Shown: positions 24,087 to 35,015 of the stretch, one piece after another
Layout: each line of letters begins with the position of its first letter
Numbering within the stretch: the first letter of the stretch is position 1
Assembly: GCA_016802295.1 (NCBI GenBank)
Contig: JAESIW010000124.1
Span: 465,521-529,520, forward strand
Direction of reading: 5' to 3'
Source of the DNA: Brachionus rotundiformis
Lineage: Eukaryota; Rotifera; Eurotatoria; Ploima; Brachionidae
DNA: 64,000 bases
The notes under the pieces: generated by a model
What the model saw: the letters and a program-made list of their open reading frames with translations, nothing else
Databases searched by the model: none
Told to the model about the DNA's origin: nothing
Translations under genes and position numbers: made by a program

Positions 24087-26420
24087 ATGAAAAAAATATA
24101 CTCTTTATTATCTTTTTTGCTAGTCTTTTTATCAATAATTGATTTTAAATGCAGTTCCAATGTCGAGTCTGATTGTCATTTGTCCGACACTGGTGATTGC
24201 TTCATTATGTGCAGTTCGTTAAGCCTCGGGCCAGACTATTCTCTTTTTATTAACAAATCGGTCAATTGGAAACTTTTCAGCAACATATTTTTTCGTCTAG
24301 GATACAAAAACCAACTGTTGACTCCAAAAGATCTAACCAAGAGCGCAATTTTTCTTAACAGACTCAATTTTCCCAAAATTCCAACCATTACATTCTCAAA
24401 TCTTAAAGGATTCGACATCAATTTATTCATGGCCTTTTATTTAATTAATAAAAAAATTTCTCTCAATTTTCACAACACTCAATTTGGCCTCTATTCGGAC
24501 AATGATTTGGTCAAATCATGCACTGACAAAGTGCCAGCAATCAGAAATTTCAGCATACATCAAATGGTTTTGGGAGCCAGAAACAAATATACCAGACAAC
24601 TTTGTCCAGCATTCTTCAGAAATGCCAACATAAACTCATTTTTTGTACTTTTTTTAACAAATACATTTTATAAAAAAAATTTACTAGAATTTGGTGAATC
24701 TTCTTTTTTTAGCATAAATATTAAACACTTTACCATAGGATATTCTGAAAACATTAATATAGATAGCAAATTATTTAATAAACTTATTTTTAAAAACACC
24801 ATTCAGTTGGCAATCAGTGGCAGAATAAAATCAATTGAATATGATTTATTTTTTAATTTTCCCAATTTGAGAATTATCCGCTTAGATATCTACCATGCCA
24901 GAAATTTCCTACATAAAGGATTCAATTGGATCAGATCGATAAATGGACATCTGGAAATAAAACTGACCAATGCTAGCCAAATATCGGAACACCGAAAGCA
25001 AGCTGTAATTATTAACATACTTCATACCGAGCAACCCTATGCTGACTATTTGTACACAGCTAATGAATTTTTCCCAGAAGAAGACTTTTGTTGGTACATC
25101 TATTTTCCGTTTGACAAGATGGTACTTTTGACAATATCAGATGGAATTCCAAGAAATAATACTTATAATTTTACATGTACATTTCATATGATCAGAAAAA
25201 TGAACCGATTGTTATACAACAGCTGGCTGGCCTATTTCTCTGACTCGTACCTGCACGACTTTGAGAATATATCACATTGTAACTTTAGAAAACTGATATC
25301 TAATTGCCAAAAAAAATACTTTTTCAAATCTGAGCTTGATTTGCAAGAATTGAAGCAAATTTTGGTAATGAGTGATTTTTTGATTTTGCTTGTATTGGAT
25401 CCACTTTTTTGCTTAATTGGTCTTTTGTTGAACATTATCACTTTTATTTGGTTAAAAACAAATCCAAAAAATAACCAATATAAATTCATGAAAATCTATT
25501 CATTATTGAGTAGCTGCTATCTTGTTTTTGACTTATTAAATCTTATGAGTGAGTGTCCATTCTACACGGGAATCTTTTGTTCCCAAATAAGAACAAATGT
25601 CTGGATACAATATTTTCAAATCATTTTTATCAAATTTTTCCAAGGTATTCTAAAGTTTATGCTCAATATTCAAATAATTGGTTTTACTTATACTCGTTTA
25701 TCAAATGTTAAAGATTCATTAAATAAAAAAAATAATAAAAAAAGGGATCATTTGAAATCTGTATTTTTTGTAAGCTTTGGAGTTGCTGCCTTGGTAAATG
25801 TTTACTGTTTGTTTACATACAAGATAAATGAAAATCAACCATATCACAATTATCCATTGAGCAGGCTTTCAGATGAGTTGACTTCAGAGTACAGACTTGA
25901 ATTATTTATAAAAATTTCTTTTACCCTAAATGAATTGATAAATAATTTTTTCATTTTGGTAATTAATTTCTTGATTGATTGGCAATTGTTGTTTAATCTT
26001 CGAAAAGTTTTGGCAAAAAAGTCAAAAATAAAAGGCAAATATACAATTGGCAAAAATAATGACCAAAACTCGCAATTAAAAAGCCTCAAAGTCACATTTA
26101 TTTACTCGTTAACAAATTTTGTACTTAAGCTTATCCAAATTTTACCAGTGGTCTATTCATTTTTGCACTTCTACAACCTTAAAACATTAAATACAATTAA
26201 CAACAGATTGGACTATTTTTTGACTATTATTTTCCACAAAATTGGACTCGATCGACCAATGGATCATTTGTGCCAATTTTGTTTCAACTTATCTCTTCTG
26301 GTCAACTTTTTATTTTATTTTAGTGCTGATTCTAATTTTAAGACTTTTTTAAAATCTTTTTTTAGAACAAAATCAACAGGCTTTTCTAAAAATTCAAAAT
26401 GTCTACAATCAAAGGCTTGA
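24087..26420 (+). CDS. Large-ectodomain 7TM receptor, intronless
   Basis: A 777-residue single-exon gene. It starts with a signal peptide (about residues 1-22), followed by a ~400-residue ectodomain rich in Asn, Phe and Cys, with loosely repeated hydrophobic segments resembling degenerate leucine-rich repeats (for example FNFPNLRIIRLDIYHARN). Seven hydrophobic helices then follow from about residue 428: DPLFCLIGLLLNIITFIWL; MKIYSLLSSCYLVFDLL; a third ending in GFTYTRLSNV where class A receptors have DRY; LKSVFFVSFGVAALVNVYCL; LINNFFILVINFLIDWQLLF; LTNFVLKLIQILPVVYSFL; and CQFCFNLSLLVNFLFYFSAD, which resembles a late-TM7 NxxxY region. The short tail is Ser/Lys-rich. The layout is like LRR-type or orphan invertebrate receptors; I do not recognise the family and name no ligand. 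It sits between P2X-C and the second receptor. An AT-rich leader precedes the ATG. Confidence 0.8.
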   Translation: MKKIYSLLSFLLVFLSIIDFKCSSNVESDCHLSDTGDCFIMCSSLSLGPDYSLFINKSVNWKLFSNIFFRLGYKNQLLTPKDLTKSAIFLNRLNFPKIPTITFSNLKGFDINLFMAFYLINKKISLNFHNTQFGLYSDNDLVKSCTDKVPAIRNFSIHQMVLGARNKYTRQLCPAFFRNANINSFFVLFLTNTFYKKNLLEFGESSFFSINIKHFTIGYSENINIDSKLFNKLIFKNTIQLAISGRIKSIEYDLFFNFPNLRIIRLDIYHARNFLHKGFNWIRSINGHLEIKLTNASQISEHRKQAVIINILHTEQPYADYLYTANEFFPEEDFCWYIYFPFDKMVLLTISDGIPRNNTYNFTCTFHMIRKMNRLLYNSWLAYFSDSYLHDFENISHCNFRKLISNCQKKYFFKSELDLQELKQILVMSDFLILLVLDPLFCLIGLLLNIITFIWLKTNPKNNQYKFMKIYSLLSSCYLVFDLLNLMSECPFYTGIFCSQIRTNVWIQYFQIIFIKFFQGILKFMLNIQIIGFTYTRLSNVKDSLNKKNNKKRDHLKSVFFVSFGVAALVNVYCLFTYKINENQPYHNYPLSRLSDELTSEYRLELFIKISFTLNELINNFFILVINFLIDWQLLFNLRKVLAKKSKIKGKYTIGKNNDQNSQLKSLKVTFIYSLTNFVLKLIQILPVVYSFLHFYNLKTLNTINNRLDYFLTIIFHKIGLDRPMDHLCQFCFNLSLLVNFLFYFSADSNFKTFLKSFFRTKSTGFSKNSKCLQSKA

Positions 26421-29400
26421 TGTCAATTGATATATTTATTTTTTCAGAATTTAATTTAAAAATTTTCTGAAAAAAAATGTTTTCTTATTTAATTTAATTG
26501 TCACTGCTTACAGATCTATTTAAATAAGTAAAAATTCTTTTCTTTATTGGATTTGTTAAAAATGAATAAAATAATAACAAAGGAAATAGAAAATTTTATT
26601 AAAATTAAAGGTTTGGTGATCTCTCTAGTGAAGAATCAGACTTGATTAGTTAAAGATTAAAAATCTGTTAATATCAGGTAGGGTATTGTTAAATAGTTTA
26701 AAGAATTTAAGAAGTTCTTAGAAAAGTGCTAAAGTCAATTTTAAGTATTTTACAAGTCAAGTCATCTCCAAAAAAACAAAAAACAGCTCATAAAAAATGA
26801 CAAAATTACTGATTTAAGATCAAAAGAATAAAAATTTTGATTTCTTAGAAAAAAAAGATGACAATTTTTGATCAGATGTTGCACTTATTTTAGAGATAAA
26901 CTTGTGCGTCTAAATTTTTTAATAAAACTTAGTAAAATAAAATATAGTCTTAAAAATTTATTAAAATAAAAAGATTCTTAGTAATAATAACTTTCTCTTA
27001 AAATTGATTTAAAATTTATGAATAAACAAGATTTTACAAACAACTGAAGCATTGAAAGAAATTGAAGAAATTTGATTTAATTTACATGCCTAGAAGACAT
27101 TTGAGAATGAATTTATATTTTTTTCCAAAGAAATGGCCTTTGGTCTTTTGGTATGATTTTTTTAATCAATGAATGATTTAAATAATAATGGATAAATTTG
27201 AGTTAACACTTGCAGAAAGTTTGTCTGATTGTGAAGGTTAACATCATCAAAACAAGCTATTTAAAGAGTTTTAATGTTCTAGTTTCCTATTTTAAATAAA
27301 ACAAAGCTACAGTAAAAGACATTAATCTACTGATGGATCACCTAGTTCTAGAAAAGTCGGTAATTTAGCCGTGGATGATCTTGAAACAGCCTTAATAAAT
27401 CTCTGGATTGACCAGACTTGCGCAAAAGTAAAAAAAAAGTCATTTAAAAGTCAAGTAAATTTTTTCTAAATTCAAGTCATTTTACCGTAAACTCGCGGAA
27501 ACAACCCGGGGTTTAAAAGCGTAAATTCTGGTTTAATTAATTTTTTTTGTAAAAAAATTATTTTTGCGCATTTAATGAGACATTAAAATTAAAATTTCAG
27601 TTTTAGTCTGGCCTTAAAACTATTTTCGAAAAAAATTCAAAACACATGTTTAATGCCGGGATTAAACCAGAATTTACGCTTTTAAACCCCGCATTATGAA
27701 ACCCGAGATTACGGTACTTGACTTGAATTTTTTTTTTCAAAATAAAAGTCATCAATATTGACATTAAAGTTGATGAAGTTGAATTTCATTTTATTCTTAT
27801 TAACTAATCAGAAACATAATTAAAATCGGTGATATAATATTAAGACAAGCTTTAGGTCTTATTTAATCAGTAAGATGAAAATTCAAAGCTTTTGACAAAG
27901 TATTTTACTCAATATTTAAAGTTTCACTATAGTATTTATGTATCAAATTTTTATTTCAAGTTTTATCTTTAAGCATTATATTAAAAAAGCTTTGCTAAAC
28001 ATAGAGGGGATGATTTCCCTTCAATCCCTTTCACTCTCAAACTAGTCAAATCAAATGACTTGACTTGCTTTTGACTTCACGACTTTTTACAACGTTGGGA
28101 TTGACTAATAGTCTAAATGCTAAAGATATTATAGAAGATGGACTAATCTGCGAAAATCGTGAGATCTTCAACAGGGCAAATGAAAATTCTGGTAATAAGC
28201 CTTTTTTTAATGTGCAGCTAAATCTATATGGTAGTGTATAGACAGACCAAAAAAATATACATGTTAACAAATTAAATGTATCGAGCCCAAGACCCTCCTT
28301 CCTTTATTTAATTTTTCTTTAAAAGTTTATCTATACATAATATATTTTAATGAATTATATCTTTTTCTGAACTTTTTTTAATTAACTGAGAAGAATTAAT
28401 GGTAAACTATTTCAATTTTTTTACATTTTTTAAACTTTAATTTAAAGCTTAAAATAAGAAAGTCTGTTCGTAACTTTTCTTTAAAAGTGAATTATTAATA
28501 TTTTTTGACAGCAGTAAAGTATTAAAGTTTTTGCTCTTTATTTAAGTGCATCTTAAAAATTGTCAAGCAATTTTTAGTCTGCCCCTAAACTAAGTCTTGA
28601 TTTAGAGGTTGTCCAAGCCTTAAATTTTTCTTATTTGCAGTTAATGGTAAACTATTTAAGTTTTTAAACATCTTCAAATAATTTTGAAGATTTTCATATT
28701 TACAAATTTGATTTTAATTTGATAATAGATGCAGCTTCGCTGTTGAGATGATGCTCGCCTTTGGGTCGCTTCCGTTTTTCTTAATTTTCTTTTATTCAAT
28801 TTTTGTTTGATTATATATTCTCTTAAAAATCTACAAAATGATACCAATAATGTCATACTTATAAAAAAAATTTTAAAAAGTTGGAATTTTGGGACCTTTT
28901 GGCACTTTTTTTACCAAATGACCTATAGCTGTGGTCAAAAAAACACTTCCATATTTACTCTGACATCCAGATCTATTGATTGATTAAAAATTGTCATAAA
29001 TAAGACTAATTTTAAATTGTAAATTACTAAAATCCTATTAATTCCATTTAAATTTGTGTAAATTTGTCTAGAAACATTAGATTGAATAAATTCAATACCT
29101 GAATGCAAAGTTAACGATCTATAGGGTGCTTGATAAGCAAATGTATAAATAAACATCAAAATATAAGGAACAAAACAAGAGATTAGGTAGAGATAAAAGT
29201 AAGAATATGTTTGTAGACAGGTTCCTTTTCCAAAAAATCAAAAGAAGATAAATAAACTGAAATGCTGACAAACAAAGATGTTTATAAGGTTAGGTTGTTA
29301 GGAAATAAGTCTTTATCATTCAGTGAAATCATCGCTTTAAGTTCTCATATTTCAATAGTAATGAGATAGTCACAAAAGAATCAGACCCATTCTTATTTGA

Positions 29401-29476
29401 ATTTTATTATAATTTTTATTAGTAATAAAATATTTTTTACAAATTATAAATCAATTAATAAAATCTACTATTTTAT
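26421..29476. other. Intergenic AT-rich region between two receptor genes
   Basis: No gene recognised. It contains one fold-back element (27484-27715). Short frames at 28046, 28674 and 28935 on the minus strand have no motifs. Confidence 0.5.
27484..27715. repeat. Fold-back element, about 54-bp arms
   Basis: The left arm at 27484-27537 includes GGGGTTTAAAAGCGTAAATT; the right arm at 27661-27715 is its reverse complement with a few changes. The spacer is about 125 bases. MITE-like and non-coding. Confidence 0.65.
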
Positions 29477-30502
29477 TTATTTTGCTTTGATAACTTTTTT
29501 CCTTGTGTCCGAGCTTGATTCCACTGATGAAAGCTTGGTAGAAGGCATCGATCCATTTTTGAAAATTTTAAGTAAAATTTCACAAACTTCTTCTCGAAAT
29601 AAATTATTACAAAAAAGTTGAATAATAAAATTGACCGAATTATACATATGAATTATACTAGATGTTATAACCTCAAATAGATAGTTGGTCGCAGTTGCGC
29701 TGAGAGATTTAGACATCGAGCTATTTTGATAAATATTTGACCAGATTATGTAAACCACATTGGGTGCATACACCATCAATAAAGTCACACTAGTTAATAC
29801 AACTGTTAATAAAAATTTTAGTTCATTAGTCATTTTTTTATTATTAGAAAATTTATTTTTTGATTCTCTTACTCGAAAGATTAAGATAATTTCAAAAATG
29901 ATAATTAGAAAAAAAGGAATCACAGTTCTCATCGAAATTAGGATAATGTCACGAATTAACAACACTGTTGAATCGGCAGTGCAAATTCTAATTTCTGAAG
30001 AATTTGAATTCACCACTTGTACATAAAACCAAAGATTTGGTGAATTGATAATAAGTGTTATAAAAAATAGAATAGATAATGTAAACATAATATTTAGGTT
30101 TTTTTTGAAGAAATTAAATTTATTCCACATGATAACAAACAAGACTCTGTCCACTACAATTAAAAGATTAAGCCAAGGACTGAAAATATATAGAGATCTC
30201 AATAGGAACAAGTAGAGGCGACATCCCCAATTAGATGAAATGCTAATAGCAAAACCAAGTCTTGCCGATAAAGCAAATGTCATGAAAGATATAAATGTTA
30301 AAACATTGATTGAGCAATTAATGGTGTAATAAAGTCCCATCGGCGTTTTGGAGAATTTTTTCCTTTGGAAAATAAGCATTTCCAAAATGTTGAGCACAAT
30401 CCCGATTGGTAAAACGACCGCAGGTACATAAAATGCTATGGACTTGGTCACATTGATGGCCCAATTAAAATACTCATCATCGAATACATTGGTTTGATTC
30501 AT
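29477..30502 (-). CDS. Class A (rhodopsin-like) peptide-type GPCR, intronless
   Basis: A 341-residue seven-helix receptor in one exon. The N-terminus is short and has N-glycosylation sites (NQT, NVT), with no signal peptide. TM1 contains GIVLNILEML (the GN..N position). TM3 follows a Cys after SNWGC, and VDRVL takes the place of DRY. A conserved extracellular-loop-2 Cys occurs in RICTAD. TM6 has YAPNVVYIIW, and TM7 reads YNSVNFIIQLF, a variant of NPxxY, followed by a basic helix 8 and a Ser-rich tail. This pattern is typical of the FMRFamide/peptide receptor-like families expanded in small protostomes, signalling through G proteins at the plasma membrane. The exact ligand class is inference. 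The gene is antisense to the surrounding P2X genes and not obviously co-regulated with them. Confidence 0.85.
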   Translation of the reverse strand: MNQTNVFDDEYFNWAINVTKSIAFYVPAVVLPIGIVLNILEMLIFQRKKFSKTPMGLYYTINCSINVLTFISFMTFALSARLGFAISISSNWGCRLYLFLLRSLYIFSPWLNLLIVVDRVLFVIMWNKFNFFKKNLNIMFTLSILFFITLIINSPNLWFYVQVVNSNSSEIRICTADSTVLLIRDIILISMRTVIPFFLIIIFEIILIFRVRESKNKFSNNKKMTNELKFLLTVVLTSVTLLMVYAPNVVYIIWSNIYQNSSMSKSLSATATNYLFEVITSSIIHMYNSVNFIIQLFCNNLFREEVCEILLKIFKNGSMPSTKLSSVESSSDTRKKVIKAK

Positions 30503-32016
30503 AATAAAATATAAAAAATTTAAGCTAAAAAAATAATATCTTAAATTTTATTAATAGATAAACAATGTTTACTTTTTAATTTATTTATTTTACTAATAAC
30601 TTTTTTAAAATTTAAGCAATTATTTCATAAAAAAGAATTGACCAAAAGGAAACCAATATTTGACTAATTTGAAAAAAAAACCAAACTCAATTTGGTTAAA
30701 AATAGTTAAAATTATCCTTGGTTCACTTTTGCACAAGTCTGTTTAATTAAATAATTGACTTGACTTATAAACAATTAGATAAAAATTAGGTCTTAGAATC
30801 AGTGCAGAGAAGAGGTACTAAATTGGTTCCAGAGCTAAAAAAGCAAAGCCATTCAGAAAGATTAGCTTCATTGAATTTAACCAGTCTAGAGACCAGAAGG
30901 TTAAGAGGGGGTCTGATCGAGATGTTTAAAATTATAAAAGGGCACAACAAAATTAACCAGCATGTACCCCTAGTCTTCAAGAATAATCCAGAAAATACGT
31001 TTCTTCCAAGCCCTAGACGTTTTGTTAGAAAGACAATTAGTAAAGAACTGTGAGCAAAGATTTAGTTTTTTCAGCAACAGAGTGGTCAATGTTTGGAATC
31101 GACTTGACACAGTTGTTATTAACTCAGATACAGTAAATGTTTTTAAAGACAAATTGATAAACTTGATTTAAACAGGCTATTATGATGAGGCTTAACCATC
31201 ATTCCATGTGCTAGCACATTATAGCTATCATTTTTTTATTATTATAAATCCTCTAAATTTTTTTCAAAAATAAAATTAAAAGTTTGTATTTTAAATAGTT
31301 CTAAATAATCTATAAATCTGAGCGACTCTGTTAATAATACTGAAATTTTGATAGATTTTTAAGAAAAATTATTAAATGATTTGAAATTTTTTCTATTTTT
31401 AATAAAGAAGAAATTTTAATTAATTTTTAAAAACGCTGGTCTAGAGGATTTTCGTTTTTCCCAATTTCACCAAATCAATTTAGACAATGATCGATATTTT
31501 TTGTTTTGTTAGATAAATTTCCTCTTAAGATATATTATAAAGATTAATCTCATTATTTTTATATTTTCAATTAAATTGATAAAAATTCACACTGATTGCA
31601 TTTTTATAAATGAATTGCTTTTCTTTTTTTTAAAATTAATTAAACTGTTTTTAAATTTTAATCATTTGAATAATTGACCAAGCATTCAACTATTAATTGG
31701 ATGGGTTTTTTCCCACAATTCTAATTTTGTAAACTTATTTTAGCTTTGTACTGAAGTCTAGTGATTCTTAAAAATATTAAAATAAATCAGTCTCAAAATC
31801 TGTTTTCAACATATTTTATCAATTTAATTTTTTTTTAATTTATAAAATAAAATTTATAATTTTAAAATTTGAACAACTTATCTTTTTTTATTGTTTAAGT
31901 TATTAATAGAAATACTGTGATAAACGAATTAGATAAATCTTAAAATCACGTTTTTTTCTTATTCACAAATTACTAATTAAATAAAAAATAAAAAGACTCA
32001 ATAAACTTCGTAACCA
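30503..32016. other. Intergenic region with LINE 3' end
   Basis: Between the class A receptor and P2X-D. Besides the LINE fragment at 30790-31250 it is AT-rich and I see nothing in it. Confidence 0.5.
30790..31250 (+). mobile_element. LINE C-terminal and 3' tail remnant
   Basis: QRRGTKLVPELKKQSHSERL, LNLTSLETRRLRGGLIEMFK, then after a frameshift FFSNRVVNVWNRLDTVVINS and VNVFKDKL. This is the end of a CR1-like LINE ORF2, followed by a short stem-type 3' region and a T/ATT-rich run (TTTATTATTATAAA). Only the 3' end is present, as usual for 5'-truncated insertions. Confidence 0.8.
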
Positions 32017-34634
32017 ATGTCCTCTGCAAAAGCATTTAGAAGTTTTTTCAACTCAGGTTCTGCATTTGTGGTTGACTCTTTTTTAAGTTACTCGACCATA
32101 CGCGAGGCCAAAATCCACTCTAAAAAAGTCTCTTTGGTATTTCGGCTTTTCCAAATTGGCATTATTGCTTACATAATTGGGTAGAAGGCAAATTTTTAGA
32201 ACATTCTTAACCATCTAACCTTATTTTACCAAGATGGAGTATTATTTATGAAAAAGGTTATCAATTATTTGACGAGCCTCGATCCACAGTGACGACCAAA
32301 GTCAAGGGTCTGGGATTCACATTCACTGATAAAGGTGACAAAGAGGTTCGTTTTGTTGACCAACAGTTTCGCTACAAGACCAAAGATGATTATAGAATAT
32401 TTGACGTAAATATAAATTGAATAGATATTTATATATATATATATATCTTACTATAATTTAAGACATCTGATTATGTGATTCCACCAGTGGAATACAATTC
32501 TGTAATTAAAAAATAGATAACCTTGTTAACAAAGTAATATAAAAGATCTAAAAATTTAGATATTCATTATGAGTAATTTTGTCGAGACTCGCCAAAGCCA
32601 AAGCCAATGTGATGAGGATTATCAAGAAGTTGACTGTGAGTGCCAGTCTGATTCAGATTGTTCTGATAAAGTGATCACCAATGCTTGGAATGGAATACCA
32701 ACTGGAAATTGCATTAAATCTTCAATTAATGAATCGGTCAATGTTTGTGAAATAGAAAGCTGGTGTCCTATTGAAAAAGAAATTAAAAAGTATTTTTCTC
32801 AATTTAATTTTATTGAATCGCTGACCACTTGGTCAATAACTTCCAAAATGTCTTTTTTTTAATTTTTATGTGTACTTAAATTTTTTTCTATCAAGTTTTG
32901 AAAATTTTTTTTAATTATTAAAACAATTTTTAAGTAAACAAAATTAACTTAGGATAAAAAATTTTTTTGTTAAAAGACCCACCAAGTTTTTGGTCAAATT
33001 TCAAACTTTTATAATATCTTGAAGAACTTTAATTTTATAAATTAATTATGAAATTAGTATCTCCTTATTTAGGTAAAGGGGCTTTTTATTCTTCCTAAGA
33101 TTATATTTTCTAAAATAATAGATATTATTATGCTGCCTTAAGTAATAAATGGACTTCATTTTGACATATTTAGCTCGGTTGACCATTAACGAGCGTTTCT
33201 GAGTCCTGATTTAAAAAAATTCTTACACCAATTATCTTTAAATCATCAGCATATGACCAACATGGACATTTAAATAGACTCTTAAATAGATTATCAATGC
33301 TGCAGATAACAAAAATAACTGATCCCTGAGGAACAGCACTTGCTACTTCTTTCCAGCTTGACATTGTATCACCAAGAACAAATCTTTGCTTTCGTTCTAA
33401 TGGGATAGATTCAATCAATTTCAGACACGGTACTTGAAGACCATAAAGATCTAATTTTATCAGCAGTTTCTGATGTGCCACTTGGTCTACTGCTTAGGAG
33501 AAATCAGTGTATATTACATCAACCTTGTTACCAATTTCAGGCTCATTTGCCATTTCATGTATTCAAATTGGTTATTATCACATGATTTTTTATGTCATAA
33601 ACCAATGTTGCTTTTCCAGGAGATAAAACATTAATTCATTCCTAAGGACCTTTTCCATGAATTTCCCAACAATTGATGCAAGCGATTCTGCTATTAATTC
33701 TTATAACTATCTAATTTTTGATTATTTCTTTAAGATAATAAAAGAATTAGAATTTTTTAAAAGCATGTTTTGAAAAGCTTCTTGGGTCTTCTAAAGTTTA
33801 GCTTTATAATTATACATGAAAATGTATTTGGTAAATTGTTAACCATAATCCAATAAACTGAATTAAATTAATTACTTTTATTATTTTTAATTTTTAGCAA
33901 TGAAAAAAATTTAATTCAAAATATCGAAAATTTTACCATATTTATCAAAAATGATGTCACCTTTGAGCGTTTTGGTCGCAAACTGTAATTAAAAGTCCAA
34001 TTTTAATTTTTTACTGATTAATTTTTTAATGTTAAGAAGAAATATTTTGCCAAACATCACAAATCAAATATTGTCAAAATGCATATACCATCCAAAAAAT
34101 GATCCCTATTGTCCAATTTTCTTGGTAAAAAATATTCTCAATGAAGCTGAACCAGATGAGCAAGAAAGAAAATTGATGATGATGAAAGGTGGTGTTATAC
34201 TTGTATCCATAGATTGGAATTGTAACTTTGACACAAACAAGTTGTGCTTTCCGGAATTTAAATTTAGCCGGTTTGACCTAAAGTTTAGTAAAGCCTCGGC
34301 AGCAAGTGGATTTAATTTCAGATTTGGAAAATACTTTGAAGTAAATGAAACAATGTACAGAGTATTGATAAAGGCTTATGGTCTGAGGTTTGTGATTAAT
34401 GTGTCGGGGGAAGCTGGCAAATTTGATCTAGTTCCTTTACTAATTAATTTGGGTGCTGGTCTTGGATTGTTATCAGTGGCATCTATTGTAGCTGACTTTG
34501 TTTTGCTTAATTTAACTTCTCGAAAGAAATTCTATCGCGAATTAAAAGAACTAAATGCCCATAAAGAGGATGAAGAGAGCTTGACACCAAAGATTAGGTC
34601 TAAGAGCTTTACTGATTTAAAGACACATGTATAA
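32017..34634 (+). CDS. P2X-D: ATP-gated cation channel, 6 exons
   Basis: P2X receptor subunit, 429 residues from exons 32017-32180, 32234-32405, 32463-32501, 32560-32789, 33898-33984 and 34037-34634. Seen: STIREA (TxR), TM1 about 39-57, GYQLFD, VTTKVKG, TSDYVIPPVEYNS, AWNGIPTGNC, SWCP, DPYCP, GFNFRFGKYF, IKAYGLRF, TM2 (GAGLGLLSVASIVADF), FYRELK. Introns after IG, RIFD and YNS match P2X-A. An extra ectodomain cysteine appears in VDCEC. The 1.1-kb intron 4 contains an antisense LINE fragment with PQGS and YADD boxes. Its stop lies only 82 bp before the ATG of the Gly/His-rich gene. The C-terminal tail is longer than in the B/C/E group and ends in a Ser/Thr/Lys-rich stretch. Function by family knowledge; ligand sensitivity unknown. 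Confidence 0.92.
32790..33897 (+). other. P2X-D intron 4 (1.1 kb)
   Basis: A GT-AG intron whose phase (2) closes with flanking exons. Enlarged by an antisense LINE fragment. Confidence 0.8.
33170..33690 (-). mobile_element. LINE reverse transcriptase fragment inside P2X-D intron
   Basis: Minus strand: ASIVGKFMEKVLRN-like start, then VDVIYTDFS with AVDQVAHQKLLIKLDLYGL, VLGDTMSSWKEVASAVPQGS, and WSYADDLKIIG. These are RT boxes 2 to 5 of a CR1/Jockey-like LINE, with the YADD catalytic box intact in a frame that carries a stop after TDFS and frameshifts upstream. Confidence 0.85.
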
Positions 34635-34707
34635 AAGGGACAAATTAACTTTTTTAATAAAAAATTATTAATATAAATAAATGATTTTTTTATTTAAAAT
34701 TCAAATT

Positions 34708-34709
34708 AG
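34708..34709 (+). promoter_or_regulatory. Possible (trans-)splice acceptor before the Gly/His-rich gene
   Basis: A T-rich tract ends in AAATTAG six bases before the ATG at 34716, and an AATAAA lies further upstream behind the P2X-D stop. This is what a spliced-leader acceptor in a closely spaced gene pair looks like. It could also be an ordinary cis intron end or chance. Confidence 0.3.
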
Positions 34710-34715
34710 TCACAA

Positions 34716-35015
34716 ATGAAGATAAAATTTTATTTGACATTTTTGCTAATAGCATTAATAAGTGTGATTAGCCAGGGAGCAGCAGTGCCAAAGCTACAAG
34801 GTGGTGGTGGTGGTGGTGGCTCTGGCGGCGGCGGTGGCGGAGGAGGCTCAGGAGGAGGAGGAGGTGGTGGTGGCTCTGGCGGCGGCGGTGGCGGTGGAGG
34901 TTCCGGTGGTGGAGGAGGCGGAGGTGGTAGCCAATCTTATCACCATCATCATCATAAGCACAAAGGAGGCGGTGGCGGTGGTGGCGGCGGTGGTCAAACT
35001 TGCGGACATTGCTAG
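34716..35015 (+). CDS. Secreted Gly-rich/His-rich small protein
   Basis: A 99-residue intronless gene. A clear signal peptide (about residues 1-22, KIKFYLTFLLIALIS then SQGAA) leads into five blocks of 7-8 Gly plus Ser (about residues 29-72). A His cluster (SYHHHHHKHK) and a ten-Gly run follow, and the protein ends in QTCGHC. Glycine codons vary (GGT, GGC, GGA), so the repeat is not a simple DNA slippage tract; selection at protein level is likely. The His cluster and CGHC end could bind metal or form disulfides; no function is assigned. The ATG is 82 bp behind the P2X-D stop with an AATAAA and a T-rich tract ending in AG at 34708-34709 between them. The coding GC content is far above that of its surroundings. 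Several AATAAA motifs follow the stop. Confidence 0.75.
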   Translation: MKIKFYLTFLLIALISVISQGAAVPKLQGGGGGGGSGGGGGGGGSGGGGGGGGSGGGGGGGGSGGGGGGGGSQSYHHHHHKHKGGGGGGGGGGQTCGHC

